DNA of 64,000 nucleotides from Coix lacryma-jobi var. lacryma-jobi (lineage: Eukaryota > Streptophyta > Magnoliopsida > Poales > Poaceae), in NCBI GenBank assembly GCA_009763385.1, contig CM019824.1, forward strand, positions 31,192,446 to 31,256,445. The letters are read 5' to 3'. Below the pieces are notes generated by a model. That model was given only the letters and a program-made list of their open reading frames with translations. It was not told the origin of the DNA and did no database searches. Position 1 is the stretch's first letter. Every line of letters begins with the position of its first letter. Positions 1 to 11,307 of the stretch are shown here, piece after piece. Made by a program: the position numbers and the translations under genes.

Positions 1-550
1 AGTATGGGTTGATAAAGCCCATTAAACCGATTTAGTCGATTTGAGGATCGGCAAGATCAGGTTTACATTGTTTAGTCCGGATTGGACTCTTGGATTCCAT
101 GTTTTAATGGAGTTCGAGTAGGAAACTTGGAGATCGTATCTGGAGATGTTTCCTATTGGGATAAGACCAGCCCCCTCTATATATATGAGAGGATCATGGT
201 CGATTGAGGCATCCAACCCTAATCGATCAAAACCAATCTACTACCCCTTTTACCCTTTTCCTCTCTCTACTTTTGTTGTTCGACGTTTCTCCCGGCGAGG
301 CTCGACGGCGTCCTAGGCGGCCTATTGCTAGTCCTAGAACAACCTCTACGTCTTCTCCCCGATGGGTCTTCCCGGGAGGAGTTCTAGAGTTATCAACACA
401 GGGATCTAAAACCCTAAATCGGTTTAGACCGGTCTCTAGATCGGTTTTCGTCGGCTTAGCCAGGGTCCTTGCTGTCTCAGGTTGATTTGCAACCTCTTCG
501 AGCGTCCTAGCCCTGCTGGTGTGTTATTCGGATCACTTCTGAGGTCAACA
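1..550 (+). repeat. E1 5' LTR, 3' portion (Tat-like Ty3/gypsy)
   Basis: This is the distal part of a 5' LTR; its start lies left of the window. It ends in GGTCAACA at 550, and the same CAACA end followed by CACTTTTTGG is found at the end of the E3 LTR. A primer-binding site follows at 558. A TATATAT box at 178-184 gives a plausible promoter for + strand transcription into gag. No coding sequence is recognisable here, and the short open frames are LTR sequence. Confidence 0.75.
178..184 (+). promoter_or_regulatory. TATA box of E1 LTR
   Basis: TATATAT lies about 370 bases before the LTR end, in the position expected of a U3 promoter. It is assigned only from sequence and position. Confidence 0.45.
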
Positions 551-557
551 CACTTTT

Positions 558-576
558 TGGTGACTCCGCTGGGGAC
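558..576 (+). other. E1 primer-binding site
   Basis: TGGTGACTCCGCTGGGGAC begins eight bases after the LTR end and starts with the TGG that pairs with a tRNA CCA end. It primes minus-strand DNA synthesis. I did not establish which tRNA it matches. The E3 element has a different primer site in the same place. Confidence 0.6.
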
Positions 577-601
577 GAGTGAAACTTCATCTACTACCAA
601 C

Positions 602-2532
602 ATGAGTGGCAAAGGCGGTGCTACTGATAAGGATAACATCGTCCGTCCTGCGGGCATTGACGAGCTCCCCGACGAGTTGAAGCAACAAGCGCGGGCCAAG
701 CTCGATGCCGTATTGAAGGCTTTCCTGGAAAGCTGCTCTAAAGATCGGCGTGGCAGGGTCACTCAAGACAAGGAGCCGGACTTCAGCTATATTGTCCCTA
801 CCACGTCAACTACAACCGCTGAAGACGCTACTAACAAGGTAAATGCTAAGGTGCCTGAAGATTCTTACCCTACCCATGCTAATTATTCTGTAATGCTGGT
901 TGATACTTCAAAAACTCTTACCAACACTATTTAGCATTCGTTTAAATTACTTAGTGATCGCATGGATAAATTAGAAGGTAAAACCGTCGAACCCGAACTT
1001 CCAATCATGCAACCACAGTTCGGCATGTCTTTTAATTCTTTTAGAGGACAGACTTCACATATCAATTTTGGTCAATCAGGGTCTGTTGAGACCAGACACG
1101 GTGAAGCCGGTACCTCGGTGAATGTCAATAACGCCCATCATAACTCTGGTCGGACTGCACAGACCGACCTGGGAACAACAACAAACAGAACTTCAGGAGG
1201 ACAGAGAACATTGTTGCCCAATCCACCGAAGTCACCAAGCCACAATCCCATGCTTAGTGGCACTCCTAATCTTGCTGACACCGATTTTGGACGAGCCATA
1301 AATCGTTTCAAGGAAGAGATAACTAGGTCTCTCGAGACCGGTTTGGGGGTCCAATTCAAGCCTACCAGGACCACTTATTCTAAACCGTACCCTTCGTGTT
1401 TTGATTTTATGAAAGCACCTGACGGTTGGAGGGTACCAGATTTTTATAAGTTTAGTGGTGACGGTAGTAAAACAACTATGGAGCATATCAGTATGTTCCT
1501 CGCACAAATGGGCGAAGCTAGTACTTTAGATTATATGAATGTACGACATTTTCCTTTATCTCTTACCGGTATGGCTTTCGCCTGGTTTACGTCACTACCA
1601 GAATGCACCATAGGTTCTTGGGCCGAGTTAGAAGAAAAATTCATAATCACTTTTATGATGGGGTTCAAGAAACCAAGTTATCACACCTCACGTCGGTTCG
1701 ACAAGGACGTAGTGAGCCTGTGGTCGACTTCTTTAAGCGTTTCAAAGAAATTAAGAACCGATATTTTCATTTGATGATCTCCGACAGAGATCTAACGGAT
1801 CTATGTCTCACTGGTCTGCGTCGGGAGATCAAAGATAAGCTCGAGCATCATGATTTCTTTAATGTAAATCAGCTTTTGCAGAAAGCCGTTTCAATAGAAT
1901 CGCGCCTTAAAGAACCTTACGATCCTCATAAGACTCATCGGTCGGGCGTACATATTGTTGAGATGAATTCTGATAGTTTTGACGATGAGTCTAAAGATTG
2001 TTACGCTGCTGAGCTTTTATGGCCAGCACAAAATAAACTAGTCACTTGTCCTTCCCTCAAACTGATTCAAAAAAATCGGGGTGAGGAAGTAAAGTTTATT
2101 TTCGATTTCTCCAAATGTGACCGAATATTTGATGAATTGCTTAAATTCAGTTATCTTAAAATTAATTATACTTTGTCATCACCCGACGAATTGAAAAGAA
2201 AGGCTTATTGCAAATATCATAATTCCTTTTCTCATGCTACTAACGATTGCAATGTTTTTCGTCGACAGGTCCAATCGGCCCTCAATGAAGGACGATTGAG
2301 TCTTACTGAGATGCAGATCAGTACCACCCCTTTCCCAGTTCACATCGTGGAAGCAGGGAACCCTGCTGTTCTAATTCGTCCAGAGCAAGCCGATACGACC
2401 AGAGGTAAGAATGTTGTTATCGGCGAATCACGGGTCGTACCGAATACTGAGAGCGATTCGGGGCGCAAGGTGGTGCTCGAGAAGGGTGATGATGGCAAAA
2501 ATAAACTCACAATTATTGCAGGGTCAGTATGA
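602..2532 (+). pseudogene. E1 gag (Tat-like), broken
   Basis: Gag forms the particle shell and packages element RNA. The start is the ATG at 602, 26 bases after the primer site. The frame runs to a TAG at 932-934, resumes at about 962, and the gag core follows (motifs PLSLTGMAFAWF and SWAELEEKF at about 1555-1640). A frameshift at about 1690 moves reading to the frame that ends with TGA at 2530. A zinc-knuckle-like C-x2-H-x4-H-x4-C lies at 2209-2250, with histidine replacing the second cysteine of the usual CCHC. The E3 gag has the same arrangement and clearly related core motifs. With one stop and one frameshift this copy cannot make full Gag. Assignment to the Tat lineage is from family resemblance. 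Confidence 0.75.
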
Positions 2533-2640
2533 CACTTGCATAGACAAAGATATTTTGAGACCAGGGTGACGCAACAGAGACCGACCAGGTCGGACTCTCG
2601 AGCCGACAAGTCTGGTTCATCTTCAAAGTAGCCAATGTAG

Positions 2641-3837
2641 TTGGGTCAGAAGGCCGATCAGGTCAAGCTGGTTTCTCCTAACCCTAGTGGAACCAATAAA
2701 TCGACTGATGCAGTCGGTTTAGCTGATTCTAAAAACTCTACCCCCTCCGGAGTGCATGTCCTACGCACATTTGTCCCACAGAAGCACGAAGTTGGCATTT
2801 GGAAGACTAACGCGGAAAAGAGCAAAGGAAAAGTTGCTAGAGAGCCATGTACCTTTGATAAGCTCATGGCTAAGTACAAACATCAAAAGGCTGATTCCCA
2901 GAATCGGCCGTTAAAAAAAAGGGAGTCTACTCCTCCGAAGCGTGAGGATGAGAAGCCCAAGCAAATGATGGTGTCCCAGGCAGTATCTCCAGCACCGAAG
3001 ACCGACCCTTATTGGCATCAGTGGGCCCCTCCTATTTCACCACCGCCACAGTGGGGTCCTCAAGGAGTGTGGGTACCTTACCCCATGCCAGCACATATGT
3101 GCTACCAGCCAGGATGGGGAATGCCTGCCAAACAGCCTACAAGGATCTCAGTGTTCGATCGTTTGGGTGATCGGCCAAGTTCTAGTAACACGAATCAGAG
3201 TTGGCTGATTACGTCAAGGACCTTGACCTCTCAGGAAACGGGAAAAGCACAAGTATGGCAAAATTATGTACCTAAGAAGGTGCAAAGTGTCCCCATTGTC
3301 TCTCCGATCAGCCCTGATCCTATGCCCACAATTACGGTCGACTCTATGGAGGTTCCCATCATTAATGAAACCGAGCCGATGGTGGTTGAGGATTCCACCC
3401 CAGTAAAGGTTCAAGACGTTCAAGATACTCCAGCTGAGGTGGAGGCAGAAAAGCCTGTTGAGCGGGATCCCAAATACATGCAGCCCAGATGGTGTCCTCC
3501 TTGTTTGAGTAAAACTCAACGAAGGAAGCTGCAGAGAGCTCGCTGCAACAAACTGAGGCGAGAGCGGCTCGAGAAAATGAGTGAAGATATATTTAACTCG
3601 ACACATCTTGTTTTCCCTCAGGGCAAGCGAGGGGGTGAAGAGCCGGCTTGTAACCAAAAGCCGACTTTGACAATTGTAGAGCTAGATAGGTCGGATCTTG
3701 AGCCGACCAGCATGGATACCAAATCTACTGAAGTGGCTTTGGAACCAATCAGGTCGGACCCCAATCCGACCACCTCGGGTCAGGTGTCGACCAGTTTAGG
3801 GGTCGAGCAGGTTGAATCAGCTACTTCCAAATTATGA
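2641..3837 (+). pseudogene. E1 gag-protease linker region
   Basis: This is a 398-codon open stretch in the same frame as the gag end and the protease, bounded by in-frame stops (TAG just upstream at 2638-2640, TGA at 3835-3837). The product would be rich in Pro, Lys and Ser, with a Pro/Trp-rich stretch at about 3000-3130 and a basic segment (QRRKLQRARC) at about 3520-3550. The corresponding region of E3 (42529-42942) carries a similar basic motif after WCPPGL, here WCPPCL. It is probably a spacer in the Gag-Pol polyprotein. I know of no catalytic role and see no enzyme motif. Confidence 0.6.
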
Positions 3838-3870
3838 ATTGAGCCGACCCGACCAGATTCCAAGACCGAA

Positions 3871-4686
3871 TTGGTTCCTGATATGTCGATAGATTCTGAC
3901 ACGTATCCTAATGACCCTATTTCCTCCACTGGTCTTGCCGCGACCAGTGAAGAATTACCTAAAGAGCAAGATGAGGAGATGGTGGATTATGAGCCTTCCC
4001 CAGAGAGGGCGGAGGTCAACGTGGTTTACTTATCGGCCGACTACTACGTGGTCGGAGATGATTCGACAGCGGTGGAATTCAACTTCGCTACGCAGACTGT
4101 TGTGTTCCAGAAGCTGGAGGAATCTGTCAATCATCTTAAGCCGTTGCATATAAAAGGTCACATCAATGGCACACCAGTTCACAAAATGCTGGTCGACAGC
4201 GGGGCGATCGTAAACTTGATGCCATACTCGCTTTACCAGAAGCTTGGTGGCACTGATGAAGAGCTGATCAAGACCAATATGACTATCACTAGAGTCGGAG
4301 GAGGAGATCCTATTCCGACCAAAGGAGTTGCGTCCATGGAGTTGACCGTTGGGAGCAAGACTTTGGCCACTGCTTTCTTCGTCGCCGACATACAAGGTAG
4401 TTACAACCTTATACTTGGGCGTGACTGGATTCATGCTAATCGGTGCATACCTTCTAGCCTACATCAGTTTCTCATTCAATGGGTGGGGAACGATGTTGAG
4501 GTGGTACACTCAGATTCATCGGCCTATGTAGCTACAACCGATGCTCCTTTGCTCAGGGGGCATGATACTATTGCTTGTTTATCTGGTCGGGACCTTTCTG
4601 ATTTCCAGTTTGTTAGTGTTACTAGGGAAGGTTTTGTACCAGTATCTTTAAAGCCGATCGACAATCGGCTCAACATTGTCATGTAA
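3871..4686 (+). pseudogene. E1 aspartic protease
   Basis: This retroviral-type aspartic protease would cleave the Gag-Pol polyprotein. The catalytic loop MLVDSGAIVNLMPYS is at about 4186-4230 and the second conserved block, LILGRDWIHAN, at about 4410-4440. It is in frame with the linker upstream. The frame ends in TAA at 4684-4686, and reverse transcriptase continues in another frame, so at least one frameshift near 4680 separates the two. The E3 protease is closely similar (GRDGIHANCCVPS against GRDWIHANRCIPS). The domain itself looks intact; the polyprotein is not. Confidence 0.8.
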
Positions 4687-5217
4687 TTTGATGGATGCTA
4701 ATGTTGATTGGTTAAAACATCGTGTTGAGCAGTATCAGACCTATAAGGTCGATACTTGTGAAGCTATTGATGATTTTGATGAGCTCAATAAATTGGGCCA
4801 AGGTTTCGCGTCGGCCGACCCTTTAGAACAAGTAGATATTGGGGATGGTTCTATACCTAGGCCGACATTTGTAAATCAAGATCTTGAAGCCGATTATAAA
4901 ATAAAATTAATCGCGCTTTTGAAGGAGTATGTTGATTGCTTTGCATGGAGTTATACGGAGATGCTTGGATTAAGCCGAGAACTTGTTGAGCATCGGCTTC
5001 CTATTAAGCCGGGGTTCAGACCATTCAAACAACATCCTCGCCGTTTTAATTCTACAATATACGATCGGATTAAAGAGCAGATTAATTGGTTATTGCAAGC
5101 GGGGTTTATCCAGCCATGCAGATATGCGGAGTGGGTCTCCAATATCGTGCCTGTGGAGAAGAAGGACACTGGAAAAATTAGGGTTTGCATTGATTTTAGA
5201 GATTTAAATAGACCCAT
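4676..5217 (+). pseudogene. E1 reverse transcriptase, N-terminal fragment cut by insertion
   Basis: The fragment carries the Ty3/gypsy reverse transcriptase entry region: FKQHPRRFN, then a helix ending QAGFIQP, then VPVEKKDTGKIRVCIDFRDLN. Coding stops at 5217 because the E2 LTR begins at 5218. The YxDD box, RNase H and integrase of E1 would lie beyond E2, outside this window. The five bases before the break (CCCAT, 5213-5217) are the expected left target duplication of E2, but the right copy is not visible. Confidence 0.75.
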
Positions 5218-5228
5218 TGTTGACACTC
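5218..5228 (-). repeat. E2 3' LTR, terminal 11 bp (left of E3 insertion)
   Basis: TGTTGACACTC is the left end, on the + strand, of the E2 LTR. The rest is at 48209-50001, after E3. The last five bases, CACTC, are the E3 target duplication and recur at 48204-48208. The terminus TGTTGACA matches the inverted terminus TGTCAACA at 49994-50001, which supports this join. Confidence 0.75.
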
Positions 5229-5411
5229 TGTTAACACCAGATTTTCGCACACGTAATGGTATGACAGGTGGGCCCGACTAGCAGAGGGAAAAGATTCGGC
5301 GAGCAATCGGCAGCTATTTGGTCCTCAGAGTTTCAGTAACTGTCTACGCGGTCGGCTATTTCACAAGGCAGTAGGCTCCATTCGGGAAACACGTGTTGCG
5401 AGTAAAGCTGG
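5229..5411 (+). repeat. E3 5' LTR, first fragment
   Basis: This matches the start of the 3' LTR at 46653 onward. It ends in GCTGG (5407-5411), the target duplication of E4, which repeats at 10910-10914 and at 21276-21280. The uninterrupted site is visible at 46830-46834. Confidence 0.85.
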
Positions 5412-8359
5412 TGTAACACCTCTGGAGTTTAAAATGTAATTAACCTGACATGTCATCATGTTTAGTCATTAATCATTCTTGCCATGCATTTATGTTTGCC
5501 TAAAGCTTGTTTTGCTTTTACCTTTTTCTGAGGTGACTTGTGTAGTGGTCTCTTTTTCAAAAACCCTAAAGGCCCAAATCTTCCTATAAGGGCAAAATGG
5601 TAATTTTACCTCTGTGCCTAGCTTTGTGTAAATCTTGTTCAGTTGAGAGTCTTGATGCTTTGTTGTGTTGATCAAAGTTCAAAATCAGAAATGGGATTTA
5701 AATTCCTTTTGAAAAACCCTAAATTTCCAAACTCTAGTTTTACCCCTCTTTCTCTAATTCAAAAACTATTCAAAATTTGAAGTTGGCCCTTTTAGTAAAG
5801 TTGTAGATCTTGCCAAAAGGAACAACTTTGGTATTTACAGATTTTCAAGTTTCTATACAAAATCAGAAGTAATTTCTAATTCTTTAAAACTCCAATTTTG
5901 TCCCCTTTTCAGTTTTCAAAATTATCTCAAAAACTATTGAGTTTCAGAAAAAGTTTATGTTGACAAAGTTGTAGGTCTCAAAGTTTTGAGCAACTTTGGT
6001 GTTTTGAGTTTTCTTTGTGTAGTTCAAGTTTTGGGAGTAATTTCAAAAGTTCAGAAAGAGGAAGTTTTGGTTTTAATGGTGCTCGAGCTTTAAAGCAAGG
6101 GGGCCCCGGCCGACGGCGGCGCAGCCTCAGCCTCGCCGAGCCCGGCTGACCCGCGTCCGTGTCGCCCGAGGCCAGCGCTAAGCGCTCGACCTCTCCGGTC
6201 CCCTACCTCCGCCCACGCCGAGTCAGCCTCACCGAGCCCGGCTGACCCGTTCCGTGTCGCCCGAGGCCAGAGCTAGCGCGCTCGACCTCCCCGAGCCCCT
6301 ACCTACCGCCGCCTCGCCATCCCCTACCCTACCCTCCTCCTTCCCCTACGGCCGCGGATAGCGGGCGATTGCCGGCCGCCGGCAAGCCGCCGCGCCGCGC
6401 GCGAACTCCCCGCCCACGTTGAGCCGTCCTACCCTGGTCCCTCCTCCGACCCTTGCACCGCCTCGCCGAGCCTCGCTCCCGACTCACGGTGAGCCCGCGA
6501 AGCTTCCCCCACCCTCTGCTTTCCCAGCGCAAGGCCCGAGCGGCCGGTCCGCCGTCCGCCTCGCCTGCGATTCGCCCGAGGCCTCGGGGAAGATGCACAG
6601 TGCATTTTCCCTTTTTCAGTTCTATTTGAATAGTGTTCAGTTTTCATCTTTTTGTGTGATTTTCTGTGTGGTTCCAAAAATTCTGAAAAATTCATGGTAG
6701 ACTCTTTATACCTTGAAGTATTTTATAAAAATATAAAACTTGACTTTTCTGCAAGAATTTGAAAATGAAAAATCCTCCTTTTAATTAAGAAATGGATGGT
6801 TTTAGATTTTTAGAAAATCATGTGTAGCTCCAAAATTTATGAGATAAATTTTTATGTGCTAGTGATGTCATGCTTAGTCTCTGGTAGATTTTTGAGGCCT
6901 TTTGGAGTAACTTCATAAAATGACCTTTTTAAATAATTAGGAAAAATAGAAAATCAAGTAGGGTTCATGTTGTATGCCCTGTGATGTGACTTTTGGGATT
7001 GTTTGCTGTTCATAGACCCCCACCCATTTGGTCTATGATGTTTGTGATGCCATGCATGAGTTGTGTTTAGGTCGGATAAATGATGCTTAATAAGTTTGAT
7101 TAATCCTGCTTAGGGGTAGCGATAAGTAACTTTGTGTCTATACTAGGAGTTACTGACGTGTTGAAAAGTTGTACTCTAGAATCAGTAGGTTTTGTCCTGC
7201 GCTTTAGCAAGTCTCTTGTTCTTGTCAGCATCCTCATAAGCATACATCATTGCATACGTATAGTGACTGAAGGAGAAGGCGTCAAAGTCGAAGCAGCCGC
7301 TGACGGACCTACTCCTGAGGCGACCCCGAGCTCCGACACCTGCACTGCCGACCCCGAGCCTGTCCTTTTTGCTCTTCAAGGCAAGCCCCGGTGCATTTTA
7401 GCCCTTCCTTGTTTTTGTAAAAGGTTTACTTAAAATACCTTTGAGTTAAACTACTGCATTAGGTTATAGGAGTTGTGTGATGACCTATTACCTGCACTGT
7501 TTACCTCCACCAGAAGATCCACCGCCCTGTTTAAAAACTATTTGCAAAATGCTTAGTAATGCTATACAATAGATTTGCAATAAAAATGCAAATTTCAAAA
7601 GTGTGATCACTTAAATAATTTTATGGGAATTTGGCTTTACTCCCGACTGTTGGCTAAGTATCTGATCCGTACCTAGTCAACAGCGAGGAGAGGTTGCCCG
7701 AGCGTACGGTGCCGTCATGTTGTAGTCCGGGACTCAACAGTTGACACCGACTGGGACAGGGTTGAAAAACCGACAGAACCTGTACTCTTGGCTTAGAGTC
7801 CCGAGGTGCTTGTCGCTGGCGAAAAAGAAAATTAGGGACCATCCGTATGGGGGCCTGCTGGCCAAGACTTGCAACTATTCACATACTTCGGAAAGCTCTG
7901 GCTCCGAGGAATCCTTTATTGGACTGACAACCGCGCACTGGGAGTGGAGAGATGGCGGAAGTAGCATGTACCCACGTGGTCGTCGTACCTGGATAGGAGT
8001 GGTGTACTGTACTTCCGGGTGGCGTAGGACCATGTCCAATCTTGGAGGAATCGTGGTAGACGAGTTGGCATATGCAAGCTTGAGTGCTACATATGCAGTG
8101 TGGATAGGGATCCTCAGCTGTGAAGGACCGAAAGAGCTAAAACAAGGCGACCAGAGGGGGGGTGAATGGAAGCCTCAAAATTTCTTCACAGAAACTACGG
8201 CCTCAGTCCCAATAAAATCAACCCCGAAAGCTTTGTTCTCAGAAGTGATGCCTACGACCCTTTGGAAGGAGGGTGGATGATCCCTGAGATCACAGCGAGG
8301 CACCACTGACCAGAGAACACGAAAGAAGCCAGCGAGAAACTGAGCCACGAGGTCTCAGG

Positions 8360-8508
8360 GCAAAACTCCGATTCGCCCGAGGCTTAAGAGAGGCCTTAGG
8401 GAAAAACACCGATTCGCCCGAGGCTCAAGAGAGGTCTCGGGGAAAAACTCCGCCTCGCCCGAGGCTCGAGGAAGGCCTCGGGAAAAACTCCGACTCGCCC
8501 GAGGGGAG
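8360..8508. repeat. 41-bp tandem repeats in E5 LTR (copy 1)
   Basis: Three full units start at 8360, 8401 and 8442, and a partial unit starts at 8483. Each has AAAACTCCG or a near match, then TCGCCCGAGG, then AGGCCTYGGG-like sequence. They are rich in CpG and in CGAG palindromes. The same array is in the other LTR from about 18724. Confidence 0.75.
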
Positions 8509-9572
8509 GCCTCAGCTCGCTCGAGGGGCACCGTTCGAAGGTGGCCTCGGCACGCTTGAGGGAAGCTGCTCGAGACAGGCCTCGACGTCCTCGAGGGGTA
8601 TGTGACCTCGAGGCTCGAGGGTAGGCCTCGGCTCGCTCGAGGCTGGCCTCGGCGTCAAAGTCCGATTCGCCCGAGGGTCACGGAAAGGCCTCGGTGCCCT
8701 CGAGGGTCACAGTCCGAGGGTGGCCTCGGCTCTCTCTCGAGGGACGCGGGCCGGACTGTCCGTGCCTGGGTGTCCAGAGAAGGCGATTTTAATCGCCCTT
8801 CTCTCAAATCCCTCTGAATCCGATCCAAATCAAAATCCAAGTTCCCCAAACTTGGAGGAGATGATCACGGGGTAGTTAGGAGACTATCCCCAAGAAATCA
8901 TCCACTCAAATCGACTAAATCAACGGGAAATCAAAAGGGAAGGTGGATGAACGAAAAAGTGATCCGAAAACGAAATCAACCCGATCTACTTGTTCGTAGG
9001 GAGATAGATGAATTCCTTTGGTGGAAATGTTCTCCTTTCAAATATGAACAAGTTGATTCAAACGGATTTCGCAAAGATGCACCGGAGAGGGAGATCGAGT
9101 GACGGGAAAATCGTAGCAAAAAGCAATCCGCGAAGAACAGCGATGAACTTGAATCAAAACACGAATTGACACACGATCTTGCAGCCGAAGCGCAACCACA
9201 CGCTTCGACAAAGAGGTTACGGCCTCCTTTCCTCAAAATCAACAGTACACAGAGTCAAGTCTCTCTGCGGATCTCAGCAAGCGACTGCAGGGAATAGGGA
9301 GAGCAGGAAGTCTGAAAGCAAATGACTGAGATGGCTAAAACTAAGATTGCCGGAGGAGGGTGTCTCCCTGACTACTTATCCTAATTCTAGTCTAAGTACA
9401 ATTCCTACTCTACCCCTCTCTAATCTAATTACAGAGCGAACCAGCTAAACCCTAGGGTTATTCTGGACCAACTCAGTGGTAGGTGTATCCGACGGCCACG
9501 CCGGCACAACTCGTCCGCGTTGCTTCCACGCAACCTTCCGATTGCCGCCACGTGCCGCCCTCGCTCTGCACC

Positions 9573-9727
9573 CCCGGTTTTGTGGCCCAAACCGGGAAAC
9601 CAGCCTTTTCAAGCTATCCCCCGGTTTTGAGGCCCAAACCAGGAAACCAGCCTCCAATTCCAACGCCTGAGTTTTGTGGCCCAAACTCAGAAACCCGCAG
9701 CGCCCAGGTTTTGAGGCCCAAACCTGG
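9573..9727. repeat. Array of four hairpins with covarying arms in E5 LTR (copy 1)
   Basis: There are four inverted repeats of 8-base arms and an 8-base loop TGWGGCCC, at 9573-9596, 9620-9643, 9667-9690 and 9704-9727. The arms are CCCGGTTT/AAACCGGG, CCCGGTTT/AAACCAGG (one mismatch), CTGAGTTT/AAACTCAG and CCAGGTTT/AAACCTGG. Arm sequence changes but pairing is kept, while the loop is nearly fixed. The matching array in the second LTR begins at 19939. Complex palindromes in Sirevirus LTRs are, to my knowledge, already reported as candidate regulatory motifs. Confidence 0.8.
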
Positions 9728-10174
9728 AAACCGTCCACCCGATGGTTTTTCCCTGGCTCTACCACCAAACCGAAGCTGTAGAGGGGATGCACCGCCCGTG
9801 CACCCCGTCCACCGACACGTGTCCCCAGGTCCTCGACTCGAGCAACACCGTGCCCCGCAAGTCTCTGCTCGTCGCTGTCCCAGGCTGCCAGCCACCACAG
9901 CTGATCCTCAGGCACTCCGGTCCCTCAGTCCAAGCCTCACGTCCGCCCTTCACCGCTCGATACCTCGGCATGGCACGTCCGCCACACGGCACGCCCATCC
10001 TTCACCGCACCCGGTCCGTCGGCACAGCACGTCTCAACTTGACCTTCACCTGCCTTCGATCACTGCATCCGTGCTCGACACCTGCACAACACAAGCCAAA
10101 GAACATGCGATCAAACCCGTTGACAATCACTCATCACTCAGAGACTCGGCATACACCCATGTATCCGCAAGCTG

Positions 10175-10909
10175 AGTATTATTTATCAGGATTAACGTTG
10201 CTCCTCGGTTATGGAGACTTGGTCACTGACTGTCAACGGAGAGTGGTTCTCAACTAGGTATGTTTTTGAAAGGTAAAATGAATCATGAACAATGAAGAAT
10301 TGAGAAATACTGGAATCTTTCCAAAATAAAACAAGGATTCCAAAATGCTTTTTCTGCAAAATACTTGATCTTGCTTAAGCCTTACCTTGACTACCTAAGC
10401 CTCTCATTCCTGAGTCTTCTCCCCTTTTTCTTTAGTCGGGTAAGTCTTGTTGAGTACCCCAGTACTCAGGGTTTGTTAACCCCTGTTGCAGGTATGACTG
10501 AGTCCCCGATGTGTCTTGCGCCCTGCTGCATGACCATTGACCAGGAAGAGGCCGATGAGGCCGAAGAATAGTTGTGCACCCTCGGGCTGGGTGATTACAA
10601 GTATCTTATTTTGTTGTTCCCCGCTACGTTGCCTATTTCTATTATCCGAACTTGGTTTGTAATAACTGCACCTTTAATCTTATTTGGAACCTCGGTTTGT
10701 AAAACTAATGTTATTTAAGTCTTCCGCTCTGTATTCCGATGTTATTTGTAAAAGTATCCAGTGCTGTGACCGAATTGTGAGATGATCCTGCGGACAATGG
10801 GCACTGATGCTGCCCAGTGATGATCAGTCTTAATCGCGTGGAACATAGGTTCGGCTGTCAGAGGCTGACGGGGACCTGTGGGCCATGGGATTGGGACCGT
10901 TCCGCCACA
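10175..10909 (+). repeat. E4 right part, copy 1
   Basis: This continues E4 from the E5 insertion point to its end at CCGCCACA. The second copy is 20541-21275. The homologous, uninterrupted sequence is in E9 in inverted orientation (61760 to about 62495). Confidence 0.8.
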
Positions 10910-10914
10910 GCTGG

Positions 10915-11307
10915 CTTGCACGAGAAGACACGTGACGATGGAAGGCACCAAATAATGTAGATTTATATCTTTCCGTATTTTATTGTAAGTCGTAATCATC
11001 TAGGACTTAGGCTTCGTCCAGGGTATAAATATAAGCCCTCGACCATTGTAAAATAGTTCACAGCCATATCAATACAACTGGCCCCGTGCCATCTTTCGAG
11101 TCCTTAAGTCGTGTCATCGAGTTCTTCGAGAGGAAACATCGATCCGTCGACCTCCGTAAGTACCGGCAACCTTGCTATCATGTCTAGTATCATGCGGTGG
11201 ATTTAGATATGATGCAAGTAGTCTCGTATGTTAAGCTTAGTATCGTGCGGCGGATTTAAGCTTATGACGGGAAGTTTTTGCTTATGCCTTGTATCGTGCG
11301 GCGGATT
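10915..11307 (+). repeat. E3 5' LTR fragment, duplicated copy 1
   Basis: This matches 21281-21673 and 46835 onward in the 3' LTR. It contains the E3 TATA box TATAAATA at 11024-11031 and two of the dispersed motifs with the core TGCGGYGGATT. It breaks off in a third copy of that motif, where the rearranged junction starts. Confidence 0.8.

Larger units (their letters stand above)
8121..10169 (-). repeat. E5 LTR, left copy, now a solo LTR
   Basis: This 2049 bp LTR begins TGAAGG and ends TCCGCA on the + strand and is flanked on both sides by AGCTG (8116-8120 and 10170-10174). It is nearly identical to the LTR at 18485-20535. The host E4 sequence continues immediately on both sides, so no internal region is attached here. 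It contains 41-bp tandem repeats at the left and a four-hairpin array at 9573-9727. Confidence 0.88.
5412..10909 (+). mobile_element. E4: solo LTR of a gypsy element, interrupted by E5 LTR
   Basis: It begins TGTAACACC, ends CCGCCACA, and is flanked by GCTGG on both sides. Without the inserted E5 LTR and one AGCTG it is about 3.44 kb. No gag-pol is present, so this is a single LTR left by recombination between two LTRs. E9 at 61760-64000 is a relative in the opposite orientation. Length and the TGTAACACC start suggest a Tekay/Del-type chromovirus LTR, which is a weak inference. Base content swings from AT-rich at the ends to very GC-rich at about 6090-6600. The open frames here, such as 7741-8280, show no family resemblance. 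Confidence 0.8.
8121..11307. repeat. 3.19 kb direct duplication, left copy
   Basis: This block contains the E5 LTR, AGCTG, the right part of E4 (10175-10909), GCTGG and part of the E3 LTR. The same order recurs at 18485-21673 with scattered differences only. Copy 1 agrees with the E3 3' LTR at several bases where copy 2 has changed (for example CTCGACCATTG against CTCGGCCGTTG). The blocks lie about 10.4 kb apart, separated by the scrambled junction and the E5 internal region. Confidence 0.85.

Noticed and set aside
7741..8280. 179-codon open frame across the E4/E5 border
   Set aside because: It crosses an insertion boundary, so it cannot be an old gene. No motif seen.
9483..10175. 230-codon open frame, also open in the second LTR (19849-20541)
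   Set aside because: It lies in a GC-rich LTR across the hairpin array, shows no family resemblance, and is present twice only because the LTR is. Its end runs past the LTR border into E4.
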